A DNA stretch of 64,000 nucleotides from Bacillus sp. DTU_2020_1000418_1_SI_GHA_SEK_038. Its GTDB lineage: Bacteria > Bacillota > Bacilli > Bacillales > Cytobacillaceae. The stretch is from assembly GCF_032341175.1 (NCBI RefSeq), contig NZ_CP135435.1, positions 1,798,001-1,862,000 of the forward strand, written 5' to 3'. Below the pieces are notes generated by a model, which saw only the letters and a program-made list of their open reading frames with translations, did no database searches and was not told where the DNA came from. This document shows positions 52,496 to 62,277 of the stretch, one piece after another; the first letter of the stretch is position 1, and every line of letters starts with the position of its first letter. Both the position numbers and the translations under genes were made by a program.

Positions 52496-53427
52496 TTGAA
52501 ATTATCGACCTCACAAAACGATACGGAAATTTTACAGCGCTTAATTCACTTAATCTGCAAATTGAGAAGGGATCTGTCTTTGGATTTGTCGGGCAGAATG
52601 GCGCTGGAAAGTCAACTACCTTTTCGATATTAGCTACTTTGCTTGCTCCGACTTCAGGAACGGCCTATATAAATGGATTTAACGTCCAAAAGGAACCGAA
52701 AATGGTAAGAAGACAGCTTGGGTATATGCCAGATTTCTTTGGAGTATATGATCAGCTAAAAACAATAGAATATTTACATTTCTATGGAGCGAGCTATGGG
52801 ATTCCTTTACAAGAAAGAGAAAAGCTTATTCCTCAATTGCTGGATCTTGTCAATTTATCTCATAAGCAGGATTCCTATGTAGACGTACTGTCGAGAGGGA
52901 TGAAGCAGCGTTTATGTCTGGCTAGAAGCTTAATCCATGATCCAGAGGTGCTGATACTTGATGAACCTGCCTCTGGACTGGATCCAAGAGCGCGTGTAGA
53001 AATGCGGGAAATATTAAAGGAATTAAAGAGCATGGGGAAAACGATATTAATTTCTTCGCATATTCTGCCAGAGCTAGCTGAAATGTGCGATACGATCGGA
53101 ATTATTGATCAAGGTCAGCTTGTTGCCGAAGGGTCAGTTTCAGACATTCAAGCCAAGTTAAAAGGAGAGAAATTGATTATTGTTAAGACATTCAAAGATT
53201 TCGATAAAGCGGCAGCCTTCTTTGAAGATGATCCTAATGTGTCAAAATTACATAAAGGAGAGGAGGAAAACTCCCTGCAATTTATTTATAAGGGCTCTGA
53301 TCTTGAGCAAATGGAATTACTGAAAAAGGCGATCATAAACAACATCGCAATCACAAGCTTTTCAGAAATTGAGACGGATCTTGAAGATGTATTTATGGAA
53401 ATTACTAGGGGAGTAGAGCTGTCATGA
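52492..53427 (+). CDS. ABC transporter ATP-binding protein (ABC-2 exporter type)
   Basis: This 311-residue ATPase has Walker A GQNGAGKST (about 34-42), a Q-loop region, the signature LSRGMKQRL, Walker B VLILDEPASGLDPRA and the switch His in SSHILPE. A C-terminal 80-residue extension resembles the CcmA/DrrA-like exporters. It is overlapped at both ends by its neighbours and sits directly before the ABC-2 permease, so the two form an exporter. The substrate cannot be deduced from sequence. It starts at GTG 52492. Related gene sets pair such ATPases with membrane extracellular-domain proteins such as the one encoded upstream. Confidence 0.93.
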   Translation: MIEIIDLTKRYGNFTALNSLNLQIEKGSVFGFVGQNGAGKSTTFSILATLLAPTSGTAYINGFNVQKEPKMVRRQLGYMPDFFGVYDQLKTIEYLHFYGASYGIPLQEREKLIPQLLDLVNLSHKQDSYVDVLSRGMKQRLCLARSLIHDPEVLILDEPASGLDPRARVEMREILKELKSMGKTILISSHILPELAEMCDTIGIIDQGQLVAEGSVSDIQAKLKGEKLIIVKTFKDFDKAAAFFEDDPNVSKLHKGEEENSLQFIYKGSDLEQMELLKKAIINNIAITSFSEIETDLEDVFMEITRGVELS

Positions 53428-54269
53428 AGAATTTTGTTATAAACCCTGTTCTGAATAAGGAATTTAAGCTTCGTTTTCGATCTTTCAAAAGCTTTCTTGG
53501 CATTCTCTTTTATCTGCTTGCGCTTGGAATAATCATTGTCGGATTTGTATTTATCGAATCACTCTCAAACTCACAGGGCTTTTTCAAGCCAGATCAAAGC
53601 AGGACGATATTTATCATGCTATCTTTTCTTCAGCTCGCATTAGTTCTATTTATTACTCCTGGACTTACAGCAGGTGTCATTAGCAGTGAGCGTGAACGAC
53701 AGACATTGAATATAATGCTGACAACGACACAAAGCTCGGCCAGCATTATCCTAAGCAAGCTGATATCCTCCATTTCTTACTTGCTTTTATTAATCATTGC
53801 AGGTCTGCCTCTATACAGCTTTGTCTTTCTTTTCGGGGGGATATCCCCTGGTCAGGTGTTAACGACCATTTCATTTTATATTTTCACGATGCTTGCTTTT
53901 GGCAGTGTCGGTGTCCTATTATCAACACTTATTAGGAAAACGATTGTGTCGATGGTGTCCGCTTATGGAGTTACTTTATTTTTAGCAGGCGGAACTGCAT
54001 TTTTGGCGATTGTATTCATGCAATTCGCCAATCGTTACGGATACACGGGAACACCATCAACAAGCCCTTTAGCTTATTTTGCGGCGATGCTAAATCCGCC
54101 AATCATTCTCCTAAGTACTTTTGAGCCTGAATTCTCAAGGGAAATTACGAATACAACAGGGATTAAATTTCCATTGTGGATCGCTTATTTAATATCGTAT
54201 ACAGTCATCATTATCGGTGCTGTCTTCATTAGTATTAAAAAACTGCGTCCTAATATGAAAAAGGGATGA
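53424..54269 (+). CDS. ABC-2 type transporter permease
   Basis: The 281-residue protein has six predicted membrane segments, spread over about 24-47, 70-95, 115-145, 155-190, 195-215 and 250-275. The family segment PGLTAGVISSERERQTLNIMLTT (shown as PGLTAGVISSERERQTLNI), between TM2 and TM3, is the conserved intracellular coupling region of ABC-2 permeases. It overlaps the ATPase gene by four bases. It is one permease in a probable dimer. The substrate is unknown, and the position before MoxR/vWA genes gives no direct clue. Confidence 0.92.
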   Translation: MKNFVINPVLNKEFKLRFRSFKSFLGILFYLLALGIIIVGFVFIESLSNSQGFFKPDQSRTIFIMLSFLQLALVLFITPGLTAGVISSERERQTLNIMLTTTQSSASIILSKLISSISYLLLLIIAGLPLYSFVFLFGGISPGQVLTTISFYIFTMLAFGSVGVLLSTLIRKTIVSMVSAYGVTLFLAGGTAFLAIVFMQFANRYGYTGTPSTSPLAYFAAMLNPPIILLSTFEPEFSREITNTTGIKFPLWIAYLISYTVIIIGAVFISIKKLRPNMKKG

Positions 54270-54280
54270 ATAGATAAGGA

Positions 54281-55861
54281 ATGAAACCAATGGAGGATCG
54301 CAAACAATTTAAAAACCTGTTAAGGCCAATACAGAAACAGCTGCTCGTTCAGTTAATTATAAAGGAGGTTCAGCTTCTGCTTGTATTTGCAGGAGCTTTG
54401 TCCCTTTTACTTCTAGTGCTGGCAAGATTTATTGTCATTCCTTTTGTTAATTATTACTTCCTTTCTTTTATACTTGCGCTGTTTATCATTTTTATCATTC
54501 GTATATGGAGAAAACGGCCAAAGTTACATGAAGCTGTTATTATTTATAATCACTTTGTTCCAGATGATCGGGTTTTAACAGCTTATAGCTTCTTAAAAAC
54601 TGAGGGAATCATGGCTGCCATTCAGCTCTCTGATGCGGTTAAGCAGATGAAGAGCACAAGTGAAAAGGTTTATAAGAGAAAAAAACAATATTTTTATCCT
54701 AATTGGCTGTTTTTAAGTCTCGTATTCACAGCAGCAGCTATATTTCTATTTGTTTCTCCGAATGAAAACATTAATCTGGCAAAGCAGAAGGAGAAGGAAA
54801 TCAAGCTTGTAACAGAGGCTGAAAAAAAACTAAGGGAAGAAATCAAAAAGGAAAAAGATCCAGAAGTGAAAAAAACTCTACAGGAAGCAGTAGACAAAAT
54901 GGGAGAAAAGAAATCTGCTGAGGAAGCTTTAAAAGAGCTGGCCAAACAAAAGAAGGAATTAGAATTAAAGGCTCTGAAAGAAAAAGAAAAACAAATGACA
55001 ATTGAAAACTGGAAGAATGAATTAAAAAATAACGGATTGTCGGATTTAGAAAAGGTCCTAAATGAAAAAAACTTAGAAGCCATCGAGAAGGAATTGGCTA
55101 AGTTAAATGAAAAATGGAATGGCCTTACAGATGAACAGAAGAAGGCCTTTAATCAATTGGCCGAGAATGATAGCCAGCTTAATGAAGAGGAGCTAGCTAA
55201 ATTAATGGAACAGATTGAAAGTGTACTAAATTCTGAGGAATTTCTAGCTCAGCTTGCTGCTGCACAGCAGGCTTTGCAAAAAGCGGGATTAGCGATGCAA
55301 AATCAAATGGCATCAAACGGGATTCCTCCCGGTCAGTTTGCCTTCTCCCCTCCCGGTCAATCTAGTAATGGAGCTAATCCTTCGGGGGGGCAGCCAAGCG
55401 GACAAAGCAGCAATGGACAGCAGTCTGGTCAAAACCCACAAGGATCGTCTGGCGGAAATAGTTCAGGGAATGGTGCAGGAAACGGTTCAGGCGCTGGCTC
55501 TGGAAATGGAAGCGGCTCTGGCTCGGGTAGCGGCAGTGGGGCAGGTTCCGGAAATGGGTCAGGCGCTGGTGGTTTAGGAGCAGGAAAAGGGCAAGGTTCT
55601 CGGGAGCTCCTTACAATCCCTGGTCAGTTAGAAGGTCAGACAAATGTCGAAAGGGATACTGGAGGACTTGGGGAAGGCAGCCCTGCCCAGCAAACAGAAG
55701 GTTCGGGGCCAGTCTTAAAAGGGTCTATTAAACCATATGATGAGGTTTTTGAAACATATGAAAAAGCATATCGGCAAAGTACGGACCGCTACAAGCTGCC
55801 AGCGGATTTAGAGGAAATCGTTAAAAATTATTTTACAAATATCGATCCGAACAAGGAGTGA
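54281..55861 (+). CDS. Membrane protein with coiled coil and Gly/Ser-rich linker
   Basis: I do not recognise a named family. The 526-residue protein has two N-terminal helices (about 24-46 and 50-68), a third (about 143-162), and a long charged coiled coil (about 165-330, with repeated EKEKQMTI- and KELAKQKKELELK-type heptads). A low-complexity stretch follows (about 345-450) in which Gly, Ser, Gln and Asn make up almost all residues. The C-terminal ~75 residues are more ordered (from GSIKPYDEVFETYEKAY to the end). The linker DNA is rich in GGC, GGA and TCC-type codons. It ends overlapping the MoxR gene. It may scaffold the vWA proteins (inference). Confidence 0.8.
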   Translation: MKPMEDRKQFKNLLRPIQKQLLVQLIIKEVQLLLVFAGALSLLLLVLARFIVIPFVNYYFLSFILALFIIFIIRIWRKRPKLHEAVIIYNHFVPDDRVLTAYSFLKTEGIMAAIQLSDAVKQMKSTSEKVYKRKKQYFYPNWLFLSLVFTAAAIFLFVSPNENINLAKQKEKEIKLVTEAEKKLREEIKKEKDPEVKKTLQEAVDKMGEKKSAEEALKELAKQKKELELKALKEKEKQMTIENWKNELKNNGLSDLEKVLNEKNLEAIEKELAKLNEKWNGLTDEQKKAFNQLAENDSQLNEEELAKLMEQIESVLNSEEFLAQLAAAQQALQKAGLAMQNQMASNGIPPGQFAFSPPGQSSNGANPSGGQPSGQSSNGQQSGQNPQGSSGGNSSGNGAGNGSGAGSGNGSGSGSGSGSGAGSGNGSGAGGLGAGKGQGSRELLTIPGQLEGQTNVERDTGGLGEGSPAQQTEGSGPVLKGSIKPYDEVFETYEKAYRQSTDRYKLPADLEEIVKNYFTNIDPNKE

Positions 55862-55866
55862 CAAAG

Positions 55867-56871
55867 ATGACTTCAACAACAGAAAAGGAACAGCAATTCA
55901 CCTTTGCGGCCGAAACTATCTCAAAAGTCAAAGATGAAATCCAATCATTTATTGTCGGCCAGAATGAGGTAATAGATCAAGTATTATGGAGTATATTGGC
56001 GGGTGGGCATGTGCTATTAGAGGGGCTGCCAGGATTAGGAAAAACAATGCTGATCAAAACAATTTCTGAATGTTTGGATCTGAAATTCTCCCGTATCCAA
56101 TTTACGCCAGATATTATGCCATCTGATATTACAGGAACGATGCTTCTTCAGCCAGATGAAGCAGGAAGACAGAATTTTGTTTTTCATAAAGGACCATTAT
56201 TTGCAAATATTATTTTGGCAGATGAAATAAACAGAGCTACTCCAAAAACACAGAGTGCCTTACTTGAGGCAATGGGAGAGAAAACAGTTACTATTATGGG
56301 TGAAACAAAACGAATGGAAAACCCGTTTTTCGTTTTGGCAACGCAAAATCCAATTGATATGGAAGGGACTTACCCTTTGCCAGAGGCTCAAACTGATCGT
56401 TTTATTTGTAAAGTGCATGTTCATTATCCGTCTAAAGAGGAGCTTAAAGAAATTGTTTTGCGAACGACAGGAACGGAAACGGTCCAATTAGAAAAAATGG
56501 CTAAAGTACAGGATGTTATCGTACTTCAGCAGCTGACTAAAGAGGTATTAGTTTCAGAAGATATTATTGATTATGCTGTAAATATGATTTCAGCTACACA
56601 TCCCGAATCTGAGGAAGCACCAGAATTAGTAAAGCAATTCGTTCAGTATGGAAGCGGTCCGCGTGGTCTACAAAGCTTAATTAGCCTGGCTAAAGCAAGA
56701 GCAATTAGCTTAGGAAGATATCATGTTTCTATAGGTGATATCAAGCATGTCGCTAAGCCGGTATTAAGACACCGCCTCATTTTAAACTTCGAAGGGGAGG
56801 CAAATGGCATGACGGCTGATAAGATTATCGAACATTTATTAGATAATCTTGGACAGGGAGCAAGAGGATAA
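55867..56871 (+). CDS. MoxR-family AAA+ ATPase
   Basis: MoxR ATPases are chaperone-like AAA+ proteins that act with vWA-domain partners in complex assembly or stress response. The 334-residue protein has Walker A GLPGLGKTML (about 52-61), Walker B IILADEINRATPKTQSALLEAM (near 115-136), sensor 1 FVLATQNPIDMEGTYPLPEAQTDRF, and the C-terminal lid with GPRGLQSLISLAKARA. The start is ATG 55867, about 8 bases after AAGGAG, rather than the in-frame GTG at 55858 that overlaps that site. It is followed by DUF58 and two vWA genes, the classic MoxR module. Confidence 0.95.
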   Translation: MTSTTEKEQQFTFAAETISKVKDEIQSFIVGQNEVIDQVLWSILAGGHVLLEGLPGLGKTMLIKTISECLDLKFSRIQFTPDIMPSDITGTMLLQPDEAGRQNFVFHKGPLFANIILADEINRATPKTQSALLEAMGEKTVTIMGETKRMENPFFVLATQNPIDMEGTYPLPEAQTDRFICKVHVHYPSKEELKEIVLRTTGTETVQLEKMAKVQDVIVLQQLTKEVLVSEDIIDYAVNMISATHPESEEAPELVKQFVQYGSGPRGLQSLISLAKARAISLGRYHVSIGDIKHVAKPVLRHRLILNFEGEANGMTADKIIEHLLDNLGQGARG

Positions 56872-57737
56872 TGAACAATCAGCATGCACTAATTAGTAAA
56901 TTGCAGAAAAAGAGATTAATGGTTAAGACGAAAAAGAGAGGTTTCCATAAAGGCACAAGGCAATCTAGTAAGTTCGGTTCCTCGTTAGAATTTTCGGATT
57001 TTAGAGCATATCAGCCTGGTGACGATGTACGGCAAATTGATTGGAATGTCTATGGAAGAACACAAAAGCATTATATTAAAAGATATCTAGACGAACAGGA
57101 ACTGTCCATTGCCATCTATCTTGATGCAACCTCTTCAATGAGGAAAATAAATAAAAAGTGGGAATTAGCCAAGTATATAGGAGCAGCACTAAGTTTTATT
57201 GTGTTAAATAGTGAAGACAGACTGTTTTTCACTTCAGTTTCATCTATGGGTGTCCAACCTGTTAAGAGAAAGGGGGCAGTCTATAGCAGGAGGACGTTTT
57301 TAGAAATACTCCAGCTGGATGAAGCTGAAAGAACCGGAGATTTTATTAAAAACTTGAATCAATCAATTGTAAAGAAGCAGCAGCTTTCAATCATTATTAC
57401 GGACGGTTTAGAGCCTTTAAATGAAATTGAAAATTTACTAAAAAAACTAGCAGCCTATAAGCAAGAAGTCTGGTTTATACAAGTACTCAGTGCTGAAGAA
57501 ATATCTCCTCAGTTTTCAGGAGACATGAAATTAATTGATGTTGAAACAGATTCAATCGTGAATGTCAGCATGAGTCCGTCCATACTAGCGGAATACGAAA
57601 AACGAATACTAGAGCATAATCGGAATTTAAAAGCTATATGCCGAAAATTTGGTGGGCAGTATTTACTGGCAAGTGATAACCGGGATATTCAATCAATACT
57701 ATTTCATGATTTTTCCGGGAAAGGGTTAATCAACTGA
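56871..57737 (+). CDS. DUF58 domain protein
   Basis: The 288-residue protein has the DUF58 core: FSDFRAYQPGDDVRQIDWNVYGRTQ (from about residue 44; shown in two parts, FSDFRAYQPGDDVRQIDW and NVYGRTQ). It is followed by a vWA-like region with YLDATSSM, near a metal-ion-dependent adhesion site position. No membrane helix is seen. The family often travels with MoxR ATPases and may be a substrate or adaptor; its biochemical role is not established. The ATG overlaps the MoxR stop by one base (TAATG), so the two are translationally linked. Confidence 0.93.
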   Translation: MNNQHALISKLQKKRLMVKTKKRGFHKGTRQSSKFGSSLEFSDFRAYQPGDDVRQIDWNVYGRTQKHYIKRYLDEQELSIAIYLDATSSMRKINKKWELAKYIGAALSFIVLNSEDRLFFTSVSSMGVQPVKRKGAVYSRRTFLEILQLDEAERTGDFIKNLNQSIVKKQQLSIIITDGLEPLNEIENLLKKLAAYKQEVWFIQVLSAEEISPQFSGDMKLIDVETDSIVNVSMSPSILAEYEKRILEHNRNLKAICRKFGGQYLLASDNRDIQSILFHDFSGKGLIN

Positions 57738-57746
57738 GGTGAAGCT

Positions 57747-59513
57747 ATGCAATTTTTAAATCCGTGGTTTTTCCTATTAAGTATTTTTATAGCTGCGGTC
57801 ATATTATTTTATTTTTTCCGGAAGCAATATGTGGAGAAATCTGTTTCCTCTAATTTTCTCTGGGAACAAGTGTTAAATGAATGGCAAGCATCTCCCTGGC
57901 TTAAGAAGCTGCAGCAAAACCTTTTATTTTGGCTCCAGCTATTAGCCCTTTTATTATTAATGTTTTCTCTTGTTCGTCCATTTTGGTTTGAAAATGTAAT
58001 AAAGGGTGAACACATCATAATGATTATTGATTCTTCAGCCACTATGTCAGCTAAATTTGAAAATAGCAGCCGCTTTGAAATTGCAAAGCAGGAAATGCTT
58101 AATTTAGTAGAAAAGCTTGAAGGCCAGGAGGTCACTTTGATAAAAGCGGGGAAAAAGCCGGAAATCCTTTTAAGCCATGAAAGGGAAGTTGCAGTAATTA
58201 AAAAGCTAGTCAATAGCTTGCAGCTTAGCTATGAGCATGAGCAGATGGATAAAGCAATGAACCTAGCAGCCTCGCTATCTACTGAAAAGGATACGTCCAT
58301 ACATATTTTTTCAGATGGAGTTATAGAATCAAATGTTGAAGAAGCCATGAAAGATCAATATGTTGTCGTTCATAATGTCGGTGAAGACGTCAACAATGCC
58401 TCACTCATTTCTTTTGGGGTTGCGCCTGTTGATGGACATATTACCGGTGTTGCTTTAATTGAAAATCAAACACCTGAAAAAATTGAAATTGATTTTAGAA
58501 TAAAAAGTGAAGGATCTGAGCTTTTCGAACAGCAGGTTACTATTGAAGGGGAGCAGCGATATGTTGTACAGATTCCTTCCCTTCCTGAAAAACCTTATTA
58601 CGAAGCAATGATCTTCAGTCATGATGGATATGCAGCCGATAATTATTTGACCTCGATTTATACAGAAAGCAATCCTAAGGTGTATACGGTAGGAGAGGTA
58701 AATTCGTTTGCAATAAAAGGTTTCCAAACAATTGGAGCCGAGCTGCTGCAAACAAGTACAGGTAGTGCTGATTTTGTACAAGGAATCCTTTTGACCGAAG
58801 GCACTGAGTTTCCAAAATTACTCGAACAACCGTCGATTTTTTTTAATACAAACAATGACAAAATAAGGTTGTCTGATCCATTGGCAGGGAACGATGATCG
58901 GCTGCTACAATACGTAGATTATGGAAAGATATATATTGAATCTGTGTCGGAGGAATTGGAAGGTGATTGGGAAACGATTTTAAGGAGCGGCACTCTTCCT
59001 TTAATCCAAAAGGGACAAGTAAATGGCCACCCCATCATTATTGTAAACTTTTCATTAGCTGATTCTGATTGGCCCCTTCAGCCAAGCTTTCCTATTTTTT
59101 TATATAATGCTTATGATTGGCTTTCCAAACAGACTGACTTTCTAGGTTACTTTGGCCCAGGTGAGGAAAAATGGCTGAACATAGGTCAAGGAAATCACAG
59201 AATCGAAATTTTTAATAATGAAGATAAGAATTTATATTCTTTAGATTTAACACAGGAGAGCTTTAAAGCTCCTATTGAACCAGGCACCTATCAAGCTGTG
59301 GCAGGAGATAAAATCTATCACTTTTCCGTCCTGCTTGATGAGAGGGAGAAACATCCAAAAGTGGAAGCAGCATTTCATTTCAATGAGCAGAAAGCTCAAG
59401 AAAACGGAAAAAGAGGAAATCCGAATGATAAGCTGTGGTTTTGGCTTGCCTTGTTAGCTTTTGGTTTTATTGTTTTAGAATGGGAGGTATACAGGCGTGG
59501 GCATAGAATTTAA
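57747..59513 (+). CDS. BatA-like membrane protein with vWA domain
   Basis: The 588-residue protein begins with the BatA N-terminal pattern FLNPWFFLL (TM about 4-24). A second TM (about 56-76) follows, then a vWA domain (about 88-240) whose MIDAS is IIDSSATMS, Asp95, Ser97 and Thr99. The middle (about 290-480) is beta-rich and exported or partly membrane-associated, and the C-terminal TM spans about 560-580. GAGGTGAAG is 6 bases before the ATG. It overlaps the next gene by 17 bases. Role by context: membrane partner of the MoxR ATPase. Confidence 0.92.
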   Translation: MQFLNPWFFLLSIFIAAVILFYFFRKQYVEKSVSSNFLWEQVLNEWQASPWLKKLQQNLLFWLQLLALLLLMFSLVRPFWFENVIKGEHIIMIIDSSATMSAKFENSSRFEIAKQEMLNLVEKLEGQEVTLIKAGKKPEILLSHEREVAVIKKLVNSLQLSYEHEQMDKAMNLAASLSTEKDTSIHIFSDGVIESNVEEAMKDQYVVVHNVGEDVNNASLISFGVAPVDGHITGVALIENQTPEKIEIDFRIKSEGSELFEQQVTIEGEQRYVVQIPSLPEKPYYEAMIFSHDGYAADNYLTSIYTESNPKVYTVGEVNSFAIKGFQTIGAELLQTSTGSADFVQGILLTEGTEFPKLLEQPSIFFNTNNDKIRLSDPLAGNDDRLLQYVDYGKIYIESVSEELEGDWETILRSGTLPLIQKGQVNGHPIIIVNFSLADSDWPLQPSFPIFLYNAYDWLSKQTDFLGYFGPGEEKWLNIGQGNHRIEIFNNEDKNLYSLDLTQESFKAPIEPGTYQAVAGDKIYHFSVLLDEREKHPKVEAAFHFNEQKAQENGKRGNPNDKLWFWLALLAFGFIVLEWEVYRRGHRI

Positions 59514-62277
59514 ATATCCCATTCTATTTTTGCTGTTAATTCCGGCAGTTTTGACAGTTTTTCTATTCTTAAGACAGAGGAAGCAAATTTATTCTATGGA
59601 AGCCTACTGGATAGCAAGTATTAGGCTGGTCATATTTGCTTTATTAATTTTTGCCTTGACGGTTCCGCAAATATTGCTTCCAGCAAAGGGCGAAACAGTT
59701 GTTTTTCTAGCTGACCGTTCTGCAAGTGTCAGCCAATCCCATCAGCAGCTTCTTGAATGGATCGAGAAGAGTGTCATGCACAAACAAACGGATGATTCTT
59801 TCGCTGTAGTCACTTTTGGTGAAAATGTTTCACTTGAACAAAATACAGGAATCAAGAAAAATCCGCTCTCGCAATTTAATACCGAGATCCATGATGGTGA
59901 AACAAATATGGAAGCAGGATTACATTTTGCAGCCTCATTAATTCCCCATAACTCTAGCGGCAGAATTGTACTGCTATCGGATGGAAATGAAACTATAGGG
60001 AACAGCGGGGAGGCTGCTAATCTTCTTAAAAATCGCAATATTGAACTTGATTATGTCCTGTTGAAAAATCATGTTGGGGAAGATATGTCATTATCTGAGA
60101 TAAATGTTCCTCCATCACTGTATAAAGGTGAGGAGGCACTCGTTTCCTTTATAATTGATAGCAATGCTGATAAAAATGCCGTCATTCGGCTCTCAGTGAA
60201 TAATCAAGAAATTCTCAAAGAGATCGTTCATGTGAAGGAAGGAAAGAATGTCTATACTTTTACTCACAAAGCTGATACATCGGGGCTTACAGTATATAAG
60301 GGTGAGATTGCTGCCGAAAATGATACTTTTATAGAAAATAATATGATGCATTCTGTTGCGAACGTTAAAGGGACACCAAAGATTCTTATAGTTCAAGGCA
60401 AAGAGGGAGGCAATTTAGGAGCAATTTTGGGTAATTCCGATTTAGAGGTTGAGACTATTTCGCCGGAAATGCTCCCAACCTCACTATCAAGCTATCTTCA
60501 GTACCAATCTATCATTTTCAATAATGTACCGGCAACTGTCATTACAGAGAGACAGATGAATATGATTGAGAAAGCGGTAAAGGAATTTGGTACTGGCTTC
60601 GTGATGGCAGGAGGAGAAGAAAGCTTCGGTTTGGGAGGATATTTTAAAACTCCAATTGAAAAGCTTTTGCCTGTAGATATGGATCTTAAAGGGAAACAAG
60701 AGATGCCTTCTCTAGGACTGATGATTGTGATGGATCGATCTGGAAGTATGGCAGGATCAAAGCTCGAGTTGGCTAAAGAAGCTGCGGCAAGATCTGTTGA
60801 ATTATTGCGGGAAGAGGATACACTTGGGTTTATTGCTTTTGATGATCGTCCGTGGGTTATTGTGGAAACAAAGCCTTTAAAGGATAAGGAAAAAGCGGCT
60901 GATCAAATCCGGTCGGTTACACCAGGCGGAGGAACGGAAATTTATTCTTCTTTGGAGCTCGCATTTCAGGAGTTAGAAGACCTAAAGCTGCAGCGAAAGC
61001 ATATTATCCTATTGACGGATGGTCAAGCACCCGGCGGAGACTATGAGGGATTAATTGAGAGAGGAAAGGAAAAAAATATTACTCTGTCAACAGTTGCGTT
61101 AGGAAGCGATGCTGACCGAGGTCTGCTAGAGGATTTAGCCAATATGGGATCAGGCCGATTTTATGATGTGACAGATTCTTCGGTGATACCAAGCATTCTC
61201 TCGCGTGAAACGGTAATGGCAACGAGAACTTATATTGAGGACAATCCTTTTTTTCCTAGTATTCAGCCTTACCCTGACTGGTCAACACTATTCAAAGATG
61301 GGGTTCCGAAAATGAACGCATACATTGCGACAACACCAAAGAGCCGTGCACAGGTGCCTGTTTTGAGTGTAAAGGAAGATCCGATTCTTGCAGAATGGCA
61401 ATATGGTATGGGGCACACGATTGCCTTTACATCTGATTTTTCAGGAAAATGGTCAGGGGATTGGGCTCGATGGGAAACGTGGCCGATATTTATTAATCAG
61501 CTTGTGACAAAGACGCTTCCTCAGTATGAGAGCGAGCCTTACCGAATTCAATACTCAAAGGAAGATGGGAATCCAATTCTAACTTTAGAATCAGCAGCAA
61601 ACCAGTCTTTACCAATTGAAGCTTCTCTCGTCTCGGAGAGCGGGGAGATCCTTAACACGAATACGAAGCTTGTGGCACCAGGCAAATATGAGCTTTCTAT
61701 GCCAAATTCATCAGGCATGTTTTTTATAAGTGTCAAGCAAACAAATAGAGACGGATCAATTCATACTTATCAAACGGGATTCACTGTCCCATATTCAGAT
61801 GAGTATTTAATCAATGGTCCAAATGAAGCCCAGCTTAATGAATTGGCCAAAAAGACCGGAGGAAAAGCATTATTGACCGAAAAAGAAACTTTTAGGCCTC
61901 TACTTTCGAAAAAACATGAGCAGCAGCCAATAAGTCAATGGCTAATTCTAGGTGCCTTTTTACTATTCTTTATCGAGATTGCAATCCGCCGATTCGGGAT
62001 AGTTACAACAATCAGTCACAAGAGGAAAACGAGATTGGAAAAACGGGGAAGCATCTTAGATAGTAAAAAAAACACGAAACAGATTACTATTAATAGAGAG
62101 GAACCTATTGATCATAAAGAATTAAAGATTAGAGAAGATACGGTTAGGAACCCTCAAACAAATAACAAAATGACACAAGTTAGGACGAAGATGGTACAAA
62201 AAGAGGCTGGTGTGTCAGCAGAAGAACGTGCTGATAGAATGAAAAGACTGCTTGAAGCAAAAAAACGGAAGAATTAA
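59497..62277 (+). CDS. Large vWA/GATase-like membrane protein
   Basis: The 926-residue protein starts at a GTG overlapping the previous gene. It has two N-terminal helices (about 8-25 and 39-60), then a first vWA-like region with DRSASVS (Asp73, Ser75, Ser77). A GATase-like segment (about 290-400, with NNVPATVITERQMNMIEKAV and GTGFVMAGGEESFGLGGY) follows. A second, classical vWA domain (about 408-570) has DRSGSM (Asp413, Ser415, Ser417) and ITDGQ-type ILLTDGQ. A C-terminal TM (about 806-828) and a basic 95-residue tail complete it. This layout, an amidotransferase-like fold between vWA modules, is shared with other proteins called glutamine amidotransferase, but no catalytic Cys is seen. It closes the cluster. 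Confidence 0.9.
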   Translation: MGIEFKYPILFLLLIPAVLTVFLFLRQRKQIYSMEAYWIASIRLVIFALLIFALTVPQILLPAKGETVVFLADRSASVSQSHQQLLEWIEKSVMHKQTDDSFAVVTFGENVSLEQNTGIKKNPLSQFNTEIHDGETNMEAGLHFAASLIPHNSSGRIVLLSDGNETIGNSGEAANLLKNRNIELDYVLLKNHVGEDMSLSEINVPPSLYKGEEALVSFIIDSNADKNAVIRLSVNNQEILKEIVHVKEGKNVYTFTHKADTSGLTVYKGEIAAENDTFIENNMMHSVANVKGTPKILIVQGKEGGNLGAILGNSDLEVETISPEMLPTSLSSYLQYQSIIFNNVPATVITERQMNMIEKAVKEFGTGFVMAGGEESFGLGGYFKTPIEKLLPVDMDLKGKQEMPSLGLMIVMDRSGSMAGSKLELAKEAAARSVELLREEDTLGFIAFDDRPWVIVETKPLKDKEKAADQIRSVTPGGGTEIYSSLELAFQELEDLKLQRKHIILLTDGQAPGGDYEGLIERGKEKNITLSTVALGSDADRGLLEDLANMGSGRFYDVTDSSVIPSILSRETVMATRTYIEDNPFFPSIQPYPDWSTLFKDGVPKMNAYIATTPKSRAQVPVLSVKEDPILAEWQYGMGHTIAFTSDFSGKWSGDWARWETWPIFINQLVTKTLPQYESEPYRIQYSKEDGNPILTLESAANQSLPIEASLVSESGEILNTNTKLVAPGKYELSMPNSSGMFFISVKQTNRDGSIHTYQTGFTVPYSDEYLINGPNEAQLNELAKKTGGKALLTEKETFRPLLSKKHEQQPISQWLILGAFLLFFIEIAIRRFGIVTTISHKRKTRLEKRGSILDSKKNTKQITINREEPIDHKELKIREDTVRNPQTNNKMTQVRTKMVQKEAGVSAEERADRMKRLLEAKKRKN

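Noticed and set aside
55440..55600. Repetitive GGC/GGA/TCN DNA considered as a CRISPR or satellite
   Set aside because: It is a coding Gly/Ser linker in frame with the gene; units are irregular and there are no spacers.
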